DNA of 64,000 nt from Icerya purchasi (taxonomy: Eukaryota > Arthropoda > Insecta > Hemiptera > Monophlebidae). The position numbers and the translations under genes are program-made. Location of the stretch: positions 301,879,756-301,943,755 of the forward strand of contig CM077115.1 of NCBI GenBank assembly GCA_039619475.1, read 5' to 3'. Positions 31,481 to 43,454 of this stretch are shown here, one piece after another; within the stretch, counting starts at the first letter, position 1; each line of letters begins with the position of its first letter. The notes under the pieces were generated by a model, which saw only the letters and a program-made list of their open reading frames with translations, was not told the origin of the DNA and did no database searches.

Positions 31481-32511
31481 CTCATCTCCATCGCGCACGA
31501 AAAGGGCGCCCGGGAGGGGGGGGGGGATATTCGACAACTGCTATCGGATTAAAAATTGCCGTACTACACTTTTTTTTGGTAATGTTCCTTTCGCTTTGCC
31601 GGTGCCGCTTTCGCTTTTAATAAAAAATCTTTCGAAAAAAAAAAAAAACGAAAAGAAAGAAAAACGAATAATTTCTTCGGCGAAGGTTTTAAGTCGTTGC
31701 CGAAAAATAATTTGAAAAAAGGCCCGCTGAACTTATCTTTTGCGTCGACGAGTTAATTTTTCCCCAGCTACCGCGACGGGGATATCCGCGGGCTAGCGGC
31801 CAGATGAGAGAAAAGAAAGTTAGCATCTGCAAGGTGCATTCGGAAATTCTCTCGGTGTAAAAGTTTTCGATTCGCGCAATTCTCTGCAAGTAAAGTGTCG
31901 CGGCGGAACAAGAATAAGAAAGGCGGAAAGATGCGTTTACAATGTGTAAGTGTACGGCCCGCGTTGCGGTATCGACGTTGTTGAAAACAAAGGTTATAAA
32001 AAATCGATGCGTAGGCCTAGTAATTGTGCTTGCATATTGAGAGGGTGCATGTTTAAGGGAAAAAAAGCTCAAAAAAAGAAGAAGAAGAAAAAAAAAGGAA
32101 CCGAAAAAGAAAAAAAAAATCTTCAGCAAAAATTGGAAGAGAAAGAAATAGAAAATTATAAGTACATGTAAATAGTGAGAAAGTCGAAAGGGCTAGAAGA
32201 AGAGACACGTGTTACGGAGGGAAGGGTGGCGAGACGACCGATGTAGCCCAGCGCGCACGTTAATATAATGTATAGAAAAAACCATTAGACTTTCGTTTTT
32301 TTCCTCGTTTTTTTCGATTTTTTTTTCCTCTCCGGAACGGTAGGGTAAAATCGTCAGCCCTTAGGGTAGAGGGAACTCTCTGTTCGGCGATTAGAGAAAG
32401 AGAGAGATAGTGTGAGCAGCAAGAAGATCGGAATATGCGGAACGGGAAAAAAAGCCGTTAGACTAAGACGGACAGATGACGATGGTCGACGGTAAAAAAT
32501 GAAATAAGGAA

Positions 32512-32546
<35 letters not shown>

Positions 32547-33250
32547 AGGAGACAAAACAAAAAAACAAACGCACACAAAAATACCCCGAAAAAGTTGATT
32601 TAAAGCCCGTGGGGTGGAAGAGTCGGTGAACACACGGGTGCGGCTGTTTCATATTCGGAAATTCGAGGGTGAAACCAGGCAATCTCACACCGGACGAGCG
32701 CGTGCTGCTATTACGGCGGAAGCGCGAACGTCAGTGGTTGTCAAAATTCGAATGCAGCGTCTAACTTTCTCGCGGGTTTTTTGCAATTAAAAAAGATAAC
32801 GACGAAAGGGTTGATAGCGGGTGTGTCTAATTTGACGATTTTTTTTTTTTTTTTTTAATTGAACTATTCAACGAGTAGAAACTTAATGAATATTCGGCCT
32901 AAATTTCGATAGTGTCGCGGTGTAGTTTTTAATTGTCGAAAAAAAAAAAAAAAAGAAAAGAACGTCAACGAATAATCGACGCTAAGAAAATGTAGCTAAT
33001 CGGTAGAATAACTTATTACCGGGCCAAAAAAAAAAAAAAAAAAACGTAAAAAAGCAGAAAATCCAAAAAAAAAACTACGTATATTATTATTATTATTAAC
33101 GTCGTCTATCAGTAAGCTCGAGCGAAGAAATAAAAATTAAACGTAAAAATAGAGAGAGTTCACTTTAAGCGACGTTGCGCTGAACTACAACATTTTCAGT
33201 GGATTCGTTTTAAGTTAATTCATTAACGACAAACTGAAAAGAAAAAAGAA
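31481..33250. other. Less AT-rich, CpG-containing island with GA and A runs
   Basis: CpG-rich strings, a G run (31516-31526), a GA run (32514-32542) and several A runs (31640, 32100, 32940, 33030) characterise it. GA runs can bind GAGA-type factors in insects, so a regulatory region or 5' UTR is possible. Open frames here mostly run through the homopolymers and are not convincing. Confidence 0.35.
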
Positions 33251-34594
33251 AAAATACATCTTTTAATAAACACTCCTCTACAGGGAGTAAAGAAACAAAA
33301 TAAAATTTTTATCTGATTTAATTTACTAGTCGGATAGTTTTCCTCTTGCGTTAATCTATTTCGCGAGAATAGAAAAACTCTGAATATATTATATGTAGAA
33401 CGTCGCGAAAATCGTCAAACTTTTTTTCGTAGCCGATTCGTTTACCTCTTTTGAAAAAATCCGATAATAAAAAAGAATCGAAAATGTTTTTGTAATTTTT
33501 AATTTATTGCCAAAGATTATCATTGTCCGAACAACACGTGTGTCCTCAATAATAATGCTTTCCGGGAATATTTTCGAGACATTCGGCCGATGTGTATCGT
33601 TCGGAATGAGAGTCGACCTTTTGTATCGTAAAATTCGATAAAAACTCCGTCGGCAGTTAAATTCCGGCAAATATAAAAATTCGTAATCGAACGTTGTTTA
33701 CCACAGTTTAAATTCCGTGATGTGTTCTTCTTCTGATTTCGGAACAAGTTTTAATTGAATTTTTACCTGTATTATTCAAACCAAATGCACACTTTTACCT
33801 ACGATTGAAAAAGTACGAGTATATTTTTCCCCACAGGGCGATCTTTATTTACACCGGATGAGGACGATATCGTGAATAACAATATTCGAAGTCGCGTGTA
33901 ACACGGTTAAAATTGCTTCGGATTGCGCTGCGGCCAGATCGTTCTTAAAATCGAAATAGAAACCATTTTAGAATAATCGTAATGACGATAATTACGTGAA
34001 AACTGACAATGTCTTCCCTGTGACAGTCTCGGATTTAAATATTACTTATAATCTTATTTCAGCTAGATATGGCCGAAGCGAATGTGACGACACGGTCTAG
34101 TTATTCAACTGTGCATGGGTGAGGAGGGATTTTTCCTCCGAGTATGAAACGTCAGCTGGGTCTGCGGGAGAAGTATAAAGCAGCCCCACATTATTACGCT
34201 TATAAATATATAACTATCCAGCGTAAAGCGAATCTTCAGTATCAACCGAAATTGAAAGCTTCGCACGATGTATATTGGAAATTATTCGCGAGAAAACTAA
34301 AAATTAAATAAACCGCGAGAACATCGATCAGTAATGTCGAAGAATATCGGAAGAGTAATCGATTACAACTACAGTCTAAATTGATAGCCGGCAATGCGAA
34401 TGAATGAGATCTGACACAATTACGAAAGAACTAGCGGTAATATGAACTGGAGGGGACTTTGGAAGTAACCGTATTATGGCGACGAAGCAAACATAAGGAG
34501 GAAGAAAACAAAAATTAAAAAAGAATAAAAAAGGAAGAACAGTCAAGAATATAGTTTGCTTCCGATTAAATGTTTCGCTAAGGAACCGGTGTAA
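33251..34594. other. No gene recognised
   Basis: No motif in any frame. The two overlapping minus-strand frames at 33389-33747 are short and unremarkable. Confidence 0.5.
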
Positions 34595-34602
34595 TTTTTC
34601 AG

Positions 34603-34943
34603 AGTTGCGCCGGAAAACATTTATGCAAGCTATATATATTAGTCAAAAGGTGTCACATATGGAAGAAGCATCATTCGAACACAAAAGTCGTATTTTAATG
34701 AAGTATCCGAGAGCGCGGATGGAAACTGGCTCCGATGGCGAGGGTCGAGTTAGAAGGAAAACAATCGTGACCAGGTTGTATCGCGCAAATCTACCGTTTC
34801 AGGATGAGCTACTACTTTTAAATTTATTAAACGGTAGCGAAAAAAAAAAGGTGAAAGTCAGTAATTTTGTCTCGGCCAACGGAGGAGACGTTGCAAAAAT
34901 TTCGTTTCAGTTTGTCGGTTTGAAAAGCGAACACACTGACTAG
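34603..34943 (+). CDS. Weak candidate exon after a splice-acceptor-like site
   Basis: TAATTTTTCAG (AG at 34601-34602) precedes a frame open for about 113 codons to TAG 34941-34943. The first ATG in frame is at 34623. Composition is plausible for a protein (Arg/Lys/Glu-rich, then LLLLNLLNG, then KISFQFVGL), but I recognise no domain and there is no polyadenylation signal close by. Chance is a real alternative. Confidence 0.2.
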
Positions 34944-35594
34944 TAAACCGGGAATTTCACCACACAACTACGCGTTAATATCGATGTCGTAACAACCTTT
35001 CTTTGTGTGACGTGTTTTTTGCAACGATTGTGACGTTTATCGGCCCGCTGCAAACATTTTAAAAATAGCAAACCGATTCTTCTATAAGAATTATAGAAGA
35101 CTGTATCGAATCTCGGTGGCTAGGTCGTCCGGAAGGTCGAGTTCCGTGTAATCGAGACGGTTCACGTCTGCGCCATTCTGAAAGCGATGTCGTTAGTATC
35201 GTTATCGGAGAGTGAATATTTTGTTTCCGATGCTAGTCCTACTCTGACGAACTTGTTTAATAGGAATTTTAACCGCGTAAGCTACAAAACAAAACGGGAT
35301 ACAAAACTGATAAAATTGTCGGCCCGTGTACTACCTCCACTGGACTGCAATTCTTTGTAAGATTTCAGAATGTTTCGTGGACTTTGATAAACAAGAGTGC
35401 AGTAGACACGTATTCGTTGCTTTAATTGAAAGAGATTTAAAGTCTCTTAAATATACGCATATAATTCAGGCACTTCGTACAAAGTTCAGCCGTTGCATAC
35501 ATTAAGTAATGCACGAAAAAAGTTGCCATCAGACTGCCTATTCGACTACACTTATTAATTTAAAATCGTCAAGGCGCCTTTTTGCCGCCTTATG
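34944..35594. other. No gene recognised
   Basis: Moderate AT content without a long ORF. Confidence 0.5.
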
Positions 35595-35880
35595 TATAAT
35601 TAAATCAAATTAAATCAAATTTAATCAAATCAAATCGAACGAAATAAATAATAAAATCAAAAAAGGTTTTGTTGACTCGATTACAATAAATTTGAGAACA
35701 GTGAGCGTGCATAAATAGAGAACGTACAGAAATTCCTTTCTACTCAAACCATATTGCAGCAGCCTAATTAGCACTAAGAGTATGCTCACTGTTCTCAAAT
35801 TTATTGTAATCGAGTCAACAAAACCTTTTTCGATTTTATTATTTATTTCGTTCGATTTGATTCGATTTGATTTAATTATA
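35595..35880. mobile_element. Foldback element with arms of about 100 bp
   Basis: The left arm (35595 to about 35710) contains TATAATTAAATC, GTTTTGTTGACTCGATTAC and GAGAACAGTGAGC. The right arm (about 35783-35880) holds the complements in reverse order and ends GATTTAATTATA. The left arm has extra AAATCAAATT units. The loop is about 70 bp. No transposase and no clear target duplication are seen. Confidence 0.7.
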
Positions 35881-36055
35881 CGTAAACATTTTGGTTATAA
35901 TCAGCGCATTATATAAAACCGCGAATTTCTCATATCGACGGTAACAAAAAGTATAGATTTCTGTCGGCATAAAACACCTACTACAGCGTTACTGAATCGC
36001 AATCTTTCTACCTACTATTAGAAAACTCGCGTTTTTCAATACTATTATAAGTCCC

Positions 36056-36420
36056 TTTTTTTTTTTTTTTTTTTTTTTAAATTGTTATTGTATTACAAAC
36101 TGGCCATCTAGGCCATTTAGCAATATTCTTAACAGGGAAATATTTAGCATGAAGGGAGAAGTACCCAATAGAGTACCTACCCGATAAACAAGGCTTCAGC
36201 CGCCTCCTATCATTAGCAGTATGTAGCAGTCCAGCAGCAAGTTTATTCGGATAACTTTCAAGTCTTTCTGCGTGTCTTCGGGCATGAGTTTTAATAACAT
36301 CTGCCACATACTCTATCACTAAATCTTGATGCAAAGTTTGATTTGATACATACCACCATGGTGCGCCTTGGTTACGAGCCTAAGGATTTTATTCTGCGCG
36401 GTCTGTATTATCTTCAGATA
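36056..36420 (-). mobile_element. Jockey-like LINE 3' end
   Basis: A T run at 36056-36078 is the poly(A) tail of a minus-strand insertion. Upstream the frames encode the end of a Jockey-clade ORF2. The element is 5'-truncated around 36410-36430. I cannot place a clear target duplication. Confidence 0.75.
36077..36410 (-). pseudogene. C-terminal end of Jockey-like ORF2
   Basis: In one frame QNKILRLVTKA is read. After a one-base shift (an extra base near 36360) the next frame continues PWWYVSNQTLHQDLVIEYVA, then RRHAERLESYPNKLAAGLL and RRRLKPCL. This is the typical Jockey-clade ending: 'QNKxLRxxxxAPWYVxNxxLHxDL', then a segment with 'NPLA'. RT is not included. The frameshift and truncation make it dead, but few other lesions are visible. 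Confidence 0.7.
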
Positions 36421-36456
36421 ATAATGTTTTTCAGTTTGATTTCAGTAAATGAATGA

Positions 36457-36626
36457 AGCATTCTACGTGCGACATTTACAATCAATGCTAAACAATCAGC
36501 ATTCTACGTGCGACATTTACAATCAATGCTAAACAATCAGCATTCTACGTGCGACATTTACAATCAATGCTAAACAATCAGCATTCTACGTGCGACATTT
36601 ACAATCAATGCTAAACAATGAGCATT
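36457..36626. repeat. 41-bp minisatellite, four copies
   Basis: Units start at 36457, 36498, 36539 and 36580, each beginning AGCATTCTACGTGCGACATT and ending GCTAAACAATC. They are identical except for the last base of the fourth. AGCATT repeats once more at 36621. Each unit begins AGCATT and carries AATGCT inside, so it can form a small stem. Confidence 0.9.
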
Positions 36627-38765
36627 AATTTAGGGAACAATTAACACATAATACTCGGTAACACTATCGAGTAAACGGCTCGCATTGCACAATCGCAAGT
36701 ATTTAATATAGATTCACCGTACTGTAATGGTTATAGATATAGTAGAATAAAATAAAATATATTTTTTTTTTTTCGTACAATCTGAAGAGATAATAATAAG
36801 TAGCAGTACGGACAATAAATAGAAAATAAATATGGATAATCACCCAATCGTGATTAATCCAAACGAGATTAATTAGATATAGTTATGCTCTATGTTGTAA
36901 CTGCATTTGGTTAAATCTTTCAAGGCGTACATTTTCGGCTTCATGTTGGCTTTTTAAATTTTTGTAATTTGTTGGTAACGTTTATTTTCTTGTTTTTGTT
37001 TCGTAATTTATATTTTCCCGACTATATAGATGATGGGGGGTGTGCCCGGAAAACGTTTCCGAGTAGTGTACACAGTTTTTATACGTGTCAATTTGTTTGT
37101 TACCTTTGCATTTCATTTCGTTCTGAGTGACTATAAATACAAGCGTACTTGCAAGATAAAAGCAGCACGTAATAATTTCCGCTTTGGAATATTATAATAA
37201 ACTTTAAAATAAATGCACACGAGAAGTCAGTCTAATGTATAAAATTTAAGTAATTTAAAAGTTTTTCGAATGACAAAGTTCAGTAGCGTTAACGACCAGC
37301 CTGCGTAGAGTATCTATCCTCGATTCTGATTGTACTAACGACGTCACTTTTTTTAAAAGGAACAGATGTGACGGAGACTGTTTCGTAATCGCGAAGGGGG
37401 GGGGTGTATTTCTTTGTGGCACCTGTATGTTGTCTATGGACTTACCGTCGTCCGAAGAACTTATTTAGTATCCCGGTAGAAAATATAAAAGGCTTTTAAA
37501 CTTCACTCGAAGACGTTCGGAACAACGTAGGAAAAACAGTTAAAAAGATAAGAAAAGAAACGAAAAATTAACGAACCAGAGGAAGACTTATAAAGTGTGG
37601 TCGCGAGAATTTAATTTTTACACTGGTCATTTATTAGACAGGCCGATAACAGACTTCAACGCTGCTAGATGAACGACTTTCTTTACCTTTTAATCAAAAC
37701 AAAAATGATTTCGTAAATGGTTGATCTGAGAGCAAATTTTAATCAATTTGGGATACTCGCAAAAAAAAATTAAAAGCTATTACCACCGTGCGAGGGGAAA
37801 ATGAATGCGGGGACACGTCATTTTCAGCCGGAAACGAAGAGAACTTACCACCGTTGAATATGACCAAAGTTGGTTTGAAGACGTGTCCCGTTAAACCTAC
37901 GGGGATTCAGAAACTACGAAACAAGCGATTTATGCCCTGAGTTAACGGGGATAATTCCGCTGTTACAGAGCGAGAATTAATACAAATTTTTAACCTTTTT
38001 CTGTGACACAGCGCTGGTTCCAACCGTTCTGGTGTGTGGATGTTCAGTAATTCTACCGCAGTGGCATCGAGGGGGACCGGAAAATTTCGAAAGTTTTTCA
38101 AGGCTCCGAGATTTTAATGTCTTTTCGGAAACAGCGAAAAAGAATACCCAATGAGATTGAAAATGTATCGAGAAATGGATCAGTCGTCTGCGATCAACAT
38201 TAATTAGGATGGCCGGCGAAACTGAAATATCCTACATACGAGTTTTTCGACAAAAAATTCTCCAACATACCGTCCCGATGGAAAATGATCATTTTCGTTT
38301 AAAGTTTCTAGTAAAATGCACGTTCATTGTTGACTCTATATTGAATCAAGTTGGGCACGCTTTCATCTGAAACACTTGGTAAGATTGAGAAATTTAATAC
38401 CGCGTTCGATGTGACAGAAATATTGTTGCAAGTAATTGGACGATGTGATAATAAAACTTTTCAATAAACAGCTGTACGCGACCGAGAATGACAGAAAAAA
38501 CGTGTTTTATTTTTCTGCAAAAGATGATCGTTTGTTACAAGTGGAAAAAATATTCTTTTTTTTTTTTTTTTTTTTTTGTTACGTATTTCCTTTAAAATTT
38601 ACTCAAAGAATAACGCATAGTCGCTAAAAAATAAGTTTCTCAATTACTAAAGATGACCGAATATTTAAAATTTGCTACACCTCTGTGACAATTACTAATA
38701 ACTCTATGCGTGTGTCATTTTCATGTCGGCCATTAAATTGTATTAAAATGCTATCAATTAAAACC
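36627..38765. other. No gene recognised
   Basis: Two kilobases without a convincing ORF. A T run at 38555-38577 and a G run near 37397-37403 stand out. Confidence 0.55.
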
Positions 38766-39018
38766 AGCGAATCACGTGCTCTTCGAGTGTTTATCGCGCG
38801 AGCGTGAGTTACTTTATTATCAACTTTTAAAGCTTGGTCTTCCTGCTCCTTTCAACGCTTCTTATGTTCTTTCTTTACCTATTCTCTCTGTTGTTCCGTT
38901 CCTTGATTCCATTGTCGACAGAATAAAAATATAATTTCTATTCTATTCAATGTATCTATTCCTTTTTGTTGGGCTAATGCTCTTTGGTAGCAAACCCAAG
39001 GGGGGTAAAAAAAAAACA
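38766..39018 (+). mobile_element. 5'-truncated I-like LINE 3' end
   Basis: It begins GCGAATCACGTGCTCTTC, corresponding to the NHVLF codons, and follows the copy at 10066-10461 closely: CAGAATAAAAATATAATTT at the stop and the UTR end GGTAGCAAACCCAAGGGGGG with a poly(A). It lacks about 12 bp before the stop codon and has more changes near its 5' end. Confidence 0.8.
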
Positions 39019-40267
39019 ACAAAAAAAAACCAACTCTTCCAGTCGGTAAGCTGTTCGAAGGATCGAGTTTTATATCTATTTATCTATCGTAGTTTTCCTT
39101 TATCAAAATTTCGTTGATTCTGAATAGCTTAAATTTAATCAGTCTGTGAAGATTTTTAAACTGGCTGAATTATCGTAACGATTTCAGTTTCAAAAGGCCG
39201 CGAATTACCATCATTTTAATGAGAGGAGTTTGTCTCTTATTTTTCGGCGCTTTTTTTTTTTTTTTTTATTTTTTATTTTTTTAAATTTAATTAACCAGCA
39301 ATTTTCGATGATGCGTAAATTCCTTTTTAAGAAAATTTCGGCATAAAATATACAAACACATTAATATCGTTTGTTCTAATTCTGCTTACATATAGCAGAT
39401 AAGCATCTAAGCATCTAAGCATCTAAGCATCTTTCCCTATTTTTAATATCGATGTACCGACATATACAAGAGCACACTTACTCTACCGCTAAAAAATCAA
39501 ACATTTACAACCGCAGTCTCTAAGAAGGGCCGTGATAACAACCGTGATAACATCCGTATAACAGTTATGTACGAATAGATAGTCCGATTACAAGAACAAC
39601 ATTAAAACCACCATCGGTCCCTGATTGTGAAATTTACTAAGCCCAAAGAATCTCCTCCGAAGAGAATTAGTGTTCCTTCTTATTTTCGCTCTGATCGCAC
39701 TTCTCTGGTATAACGGCCGATATTACAATTGCAGATTTCAGAGTTGCTTATTATATATTTAGGAGCGATAGAGGACACACCTTTTTATGCGGTTTATCCC
39801 ATTCCCTTTTCCCGTAATTTCAAAGACGATAAAATACGAATTTCATTGTTAATATTAATAATAAAGGCGTCACACATCTGTTCCTTTTAAAAAAAGTGAC
39901 GTCGTTACTACTGACTAGGATCGAGGATAGACACGAGCAGCTCTCCTATGCAGGTTGGTCGTTAACGCTACTGAACTTTGTCATCCGAAGAACTTTTAAA
40001 TTACTTAAATTTTATACATTAGACGGACTTCTCGAGTGCATTTATTTCAAAGATTATTATAATATTCCAAAGCGGAAATTATTACATGCTGCTTCTATCT
40101 TGAATGTAATTCGGAACAAAATGAATTGCAAAGATAACGACAAACAAACGGACATGAATAATAACGGTGTATAGTACACTCGGAAACGTTTTCGTGCTTT
40201 ATAGTTGAAAATATAGAAATCACCAACTCGGAACAAGAAAATAAACATTTCTTAAATACACATAAAT
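39019..40267. other. No gene recognised; short tandem repeat
   Basis: AAGCATCT is repeated four times at 39401-39432. T runs occur at 39251-39267. The 92-codon frame at 39896-40174 has no known motif. Confidence 0.5.
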
Positions 40268-40421
40268 ATGATAGAAAATTAATATTTAAAAAATATAATA
40301 ATAAATACCGTCATGTTTTGGAGTTACTTATTCCATAAATTACCCCCCACATGATTACCGAGTAACTCCGAAACATGCCGCTATTTATTATTATATTTTT
40401 TAAATATTAATTTTCTGTCAT
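40268..40421. mobile_element. Small foldback element
   Basis: The left arm (40268-40330) runs ATGATAGAAAATTAATATTT through GTTTTGGAGTTACT. The right arm (40361-40421) begins GAGTAACTCCGAAACATG and ends TAATTTTCTGTCAT. Arms are about 60 bp with few mismatches, and the loop is about 30 bp. No flanking duplication found. Confidence 0.65.
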
Positions 40422-41104
40422 ACGTGTTTTTTATGCGTATTGAATAGATGTTAATACAGAAAATGGAAAAGAACATTTATAATCTAAATTTGAAAAACAT
40501 AAATGTTACAAACAATTATTACAAATGTATTATTTTTTTTTTTTGATTTTATTTTACTTTTCTTCCGTTAAAATGTTTTTTTGTGAAAAATTTAGACGCT
40601 TTCTAATTTCAGTTTGGTGAAAAATCCGATTAATTTTATAATAAATCAACTTTTATTTTTAAGATTAAAATTTTACCTATATAATAGCGTTTTCAAAAAG
40701 ATTTTACCTATGATGCTTGGATAAAAAAGGCTCATAAAATTAGCACGAAGCACAACCGCATGTAATCTTCGACAGCCGAGAATACATTATGTACAATTAC
40801 AATACAAAATTAACGTTTAACAATTAATTTCAATCTATTAAAGCGCGCAGAAATGTATTAATAAACGCAAAAATGACATTTTAATAATAACATCCGAATA
40901 ATAATTTATCGTTTAAAATTAAAATCGATTAATAACGAGGAAGATGTTTGTGGGACAAATGATCGAAATGGCGCCGGTTGCAACAAATATTCAGATATGA
41001 TGAGGATGACAATGGAAAGAGAGAAATGGAAATTAAATTTCGCACCGACATTTAGAATGAAGAAAGAAAGAATAAAATAAGTTTATTGTATTCTATTATT
41101 TTAA
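40422..41104. other. No gene recognised
   Basis: AT-rich sequence with T runs near 40531. No coding signal. Confidence 0.5.
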
Positions 41105-41237
41105 ATCACCCAGCGGGTACCGGGGCGTAGTCGGTTAGGCAGTGGTGTTTGTGGTACATTGACACTTTCAAAAATTTCACTTGCGCCGAGTATCACGATA
41201 ATTTTGGCGCGTTAAAAAAAAAAAGAAAAAAAAAATC
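41105..41237 (+). repeat. Possible degenerate SINE, family 2
   Basis: GTCGGTTAGGCAGTGGTGTT resembles the head of the SINE at 18133-18266 (GTTGGTCAGGCAGTGTTGTT). A weak B-box-like TTTCAAAAATTTC lies at the expected distance, and an A-rich tail follows at 41215-41236. Too degenerate to be sure. Confidence 0.3.
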
Positions 41238-41594
41238 TTTACATACAAATACCGTATAATTCTCGCTACGAAAAGTATTGGCGGGTTTTTTTATATTAAT
41301 ATATTCCCGTGTTAGGTCAGTTTACCTGTTTACGATATAGTGTATTTATGATTCCAAATGAAAGGATTTATTCGCCCGACAGCCGGAGAATTAGCGCTTC
41401 GATAACGGAGCCTTTTCCTTTTAGGAACCACTATGCGTTTGTTCGCTGTAAAAAAACTCTAGGACCTCTGTGGGTATAGCAGTAGGATGTGTATGTGAGA
41501 GAGCACCCCTACGGAGCGTACGAATAACAAAAACGCCAAACACACACGTGTAGCTGCGATCCGAATGGTAAAAAGAAGTAATAATAACAAATAA

Positions 41595-41597
<3 letters not shown>

Positions 41598-41641
<44 letters not shown>
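41598..41641. repeat. GA microsatellite
   Basis: About 22 GA units. It lies 75 bp upstream of a candidate first exon, where GA runs could act as regulatory DNA, but this is speculative. Confidence 0.9.
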
Positions 41642-41644
<3 letters not shown>

Positions 41645-41715
41645 AAGAGAGACAGAGATGAAATATGTGTATGTAGGGTGACCTACAATTTAAAAGATCG
41701 GCCAGTTTTGTTGTA

Positions 41716-41856
41716 ATGCATCGCGGCGAACACGCGATTAATAGTAGTAAGCGTTTAAATATGTTAATGGTGGAGAATATTTTAAAATTGCCTAATTGCA
41801 ATAAAATATACGCGAGTGGTATAGTGAAAATATTGCGGTGGATGAAAATGGTCACG
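41716..41856 (+). CDS. Weak candidate first coding exon with a good splice donor
   Basis: From ATG 41716 the frame is open for 47 codons (beginning MHRGEHAINSSKRLNMLMVE) up to CACG|GTGAGT, a strong donor-like site with GT at 41857-41858, phase 0. Reading on would stop at a TGA three codons later. Upstream the frame is open to a TAG at 41674. The peptide has no recognised motif or signal sequence. Context (GA run upstream, less AT-rich DNA) fits a 5' exon, but it is short enough for chance. Confidence 0.25.
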
Positions 41857-41857
41857 G

Positions 41858-42702
41858 TGAGTACCTGAGCTTAATTAACATTCAATTTTTATCAAAGCTC
41901 AACGTTAAAACACTATATCGTTAAAATTGTACACCGCCTTGATCGGCGGGGGCAGCATCTTTGATTCGTAAGAAGCACAAACGAGGAATAAAAAGACCTA
42001 GTCTCTGATACATTTAAAAATTCCGCGATGCGACCTCTTCATTCCGAACGAGAACGATTCAATTCTTGTCCGGCTATGTAATAGACAGGTAGTGGAATTG
42101 CAGTTTTAAGTTTTGTCTCTTTTTTCGGCTAGCTGGCTTAATACACGTTAAAAGGTGAAAATTTGATCTTATCTTGTTGATGGTAATCGCTGACATGCTT
42201 AAATTGGTCAAAAGGTGGGAGCTGAAATTTAAAAAATAACAGATATATCGATTTTTGTTAACGTTATTGGCTGGTAAGAACCGTTTTCCCTGAAGTTCAA
42301 ATGATCGATAACCCCGATAACTGATAACTTATATAGCGGATTTTTATTACAAATGATAAAAATCCGTGTTTTATTTGTCAAAATTATTAGAAATACGTAC
42401 TTTTCAGTTCCTTTTTTGATGGTAGAAATTAAATCGAAATCAATTTATTTATTTGCTTCTTTTTTCTAATAATATAAAAATACCTAAAACAGAAATATGT
42501 TATTCGCAATTAATAATTTAAAAATGGCGATTAGTTTCGGATATCGTATTCTTTAAACGATTTGCTCATTATGCATGCTGTTTTTTACGGAATGACTGCA
42601 TATTGTTCAAAGCACTAGTTCTTTTCGGCAAAAGTTTTCTATTTTCGATGTTGTCATTGTACCATCCTTTTTAAATATATATATATATATATATGGGTAT
42701 AT
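41858..42702. other. No gene recognised
   Basis: If the exon ending at 41856 were real, this would be intron. It ends in a TA run (42675-42694). Confidence 0.45.
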
Positions 42703-42950
42703 AAACTCGGTCATTTTGGCTCACAGTGCCCCTTGACCCCTCTCGCTTACATTTCTGTCTCTTCCTCTTCTATACTTTGTATAAAATGATCAAAATTTAC
42801 AACGTAATTCTTACCGGAATCGACACTAAATAACACGATCACAAAAATCCTATCCTAATATGTAACTTTCATTACATAAAATTAGCACATTTTTTCGTTA
42901 CATATTTCGTTAGGTAAAATTGTGACATTTTTCATTACAAAACAGCATTT
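42703..42950 (+). repeat. Repeat Z, copy 3
   Basis: Starts AAACTCGGTCATTTTGGCTC after a TA run, and shares CTATACTTTGTATAAAATGA and TTTACAACGTAATTCT with the copies at 12427 and 21409. Its end differs: TTACATAAAATTAGCACATTT and variants occur in tandem instead of the usual end. Confidence 0.65.
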
Positions 42951-43173
42951 CTATGTCTGGATGATTAATGCGCCGTTTAGAGAATCTTTTATGATGTTCG
43001 GACTAATCCGTCTAGAATGGGTCATTCCTCCGGTTGCCGCGTGATTTTCCGAATTTCGCGTTCGATATCAGTACTGTCAATAAATGACACCGTTGTATAG
43101 AGTCTTGCGACTTCGGAATCGTTATTATTCTTAACTGAATAAAAAGGTAATTTTCGATTTTTTAACCAGTACT

Positions 43174-43213
<40 letters not shown>

Positions 43214-43423
43214 TATAGAATATATGTACATCGTTTTAGCTATACTATTTTTTTTTTTTTATCGTCCTTATAAGACATTTGTTTAATTTCCGAAAAAATT
43301 ACATAGTCCATTAAATCTGACCCTTCTGAAAGAATTATAAAAAAGACATTTAAAGGTGTTAAGGGTCCTCACGACGCAGTCCGAAGGATTATATTGTGAT
43401 CTATATATATATACATATATATT

Positions 43424-43454
<31 letters not shown>

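Noticed and set aside
31689..32129. 146-codon minus-strand ORF
   Set aside because: Starts in an A/T homopolymer (poly-Phe/Leu), and I see no motif.
36457..36626. CRISPR-like array
   Set aside because: Units are contiguous 41-bp tandem repeats without unique spacers, in eukaryotic DNA.
41421..41855. 144-codon minus-strand ORF
   Set aside because: Held open by the GA run (Leu-Ser repeats). The plus-strand candidate exon overlaps it and has a splice donor.
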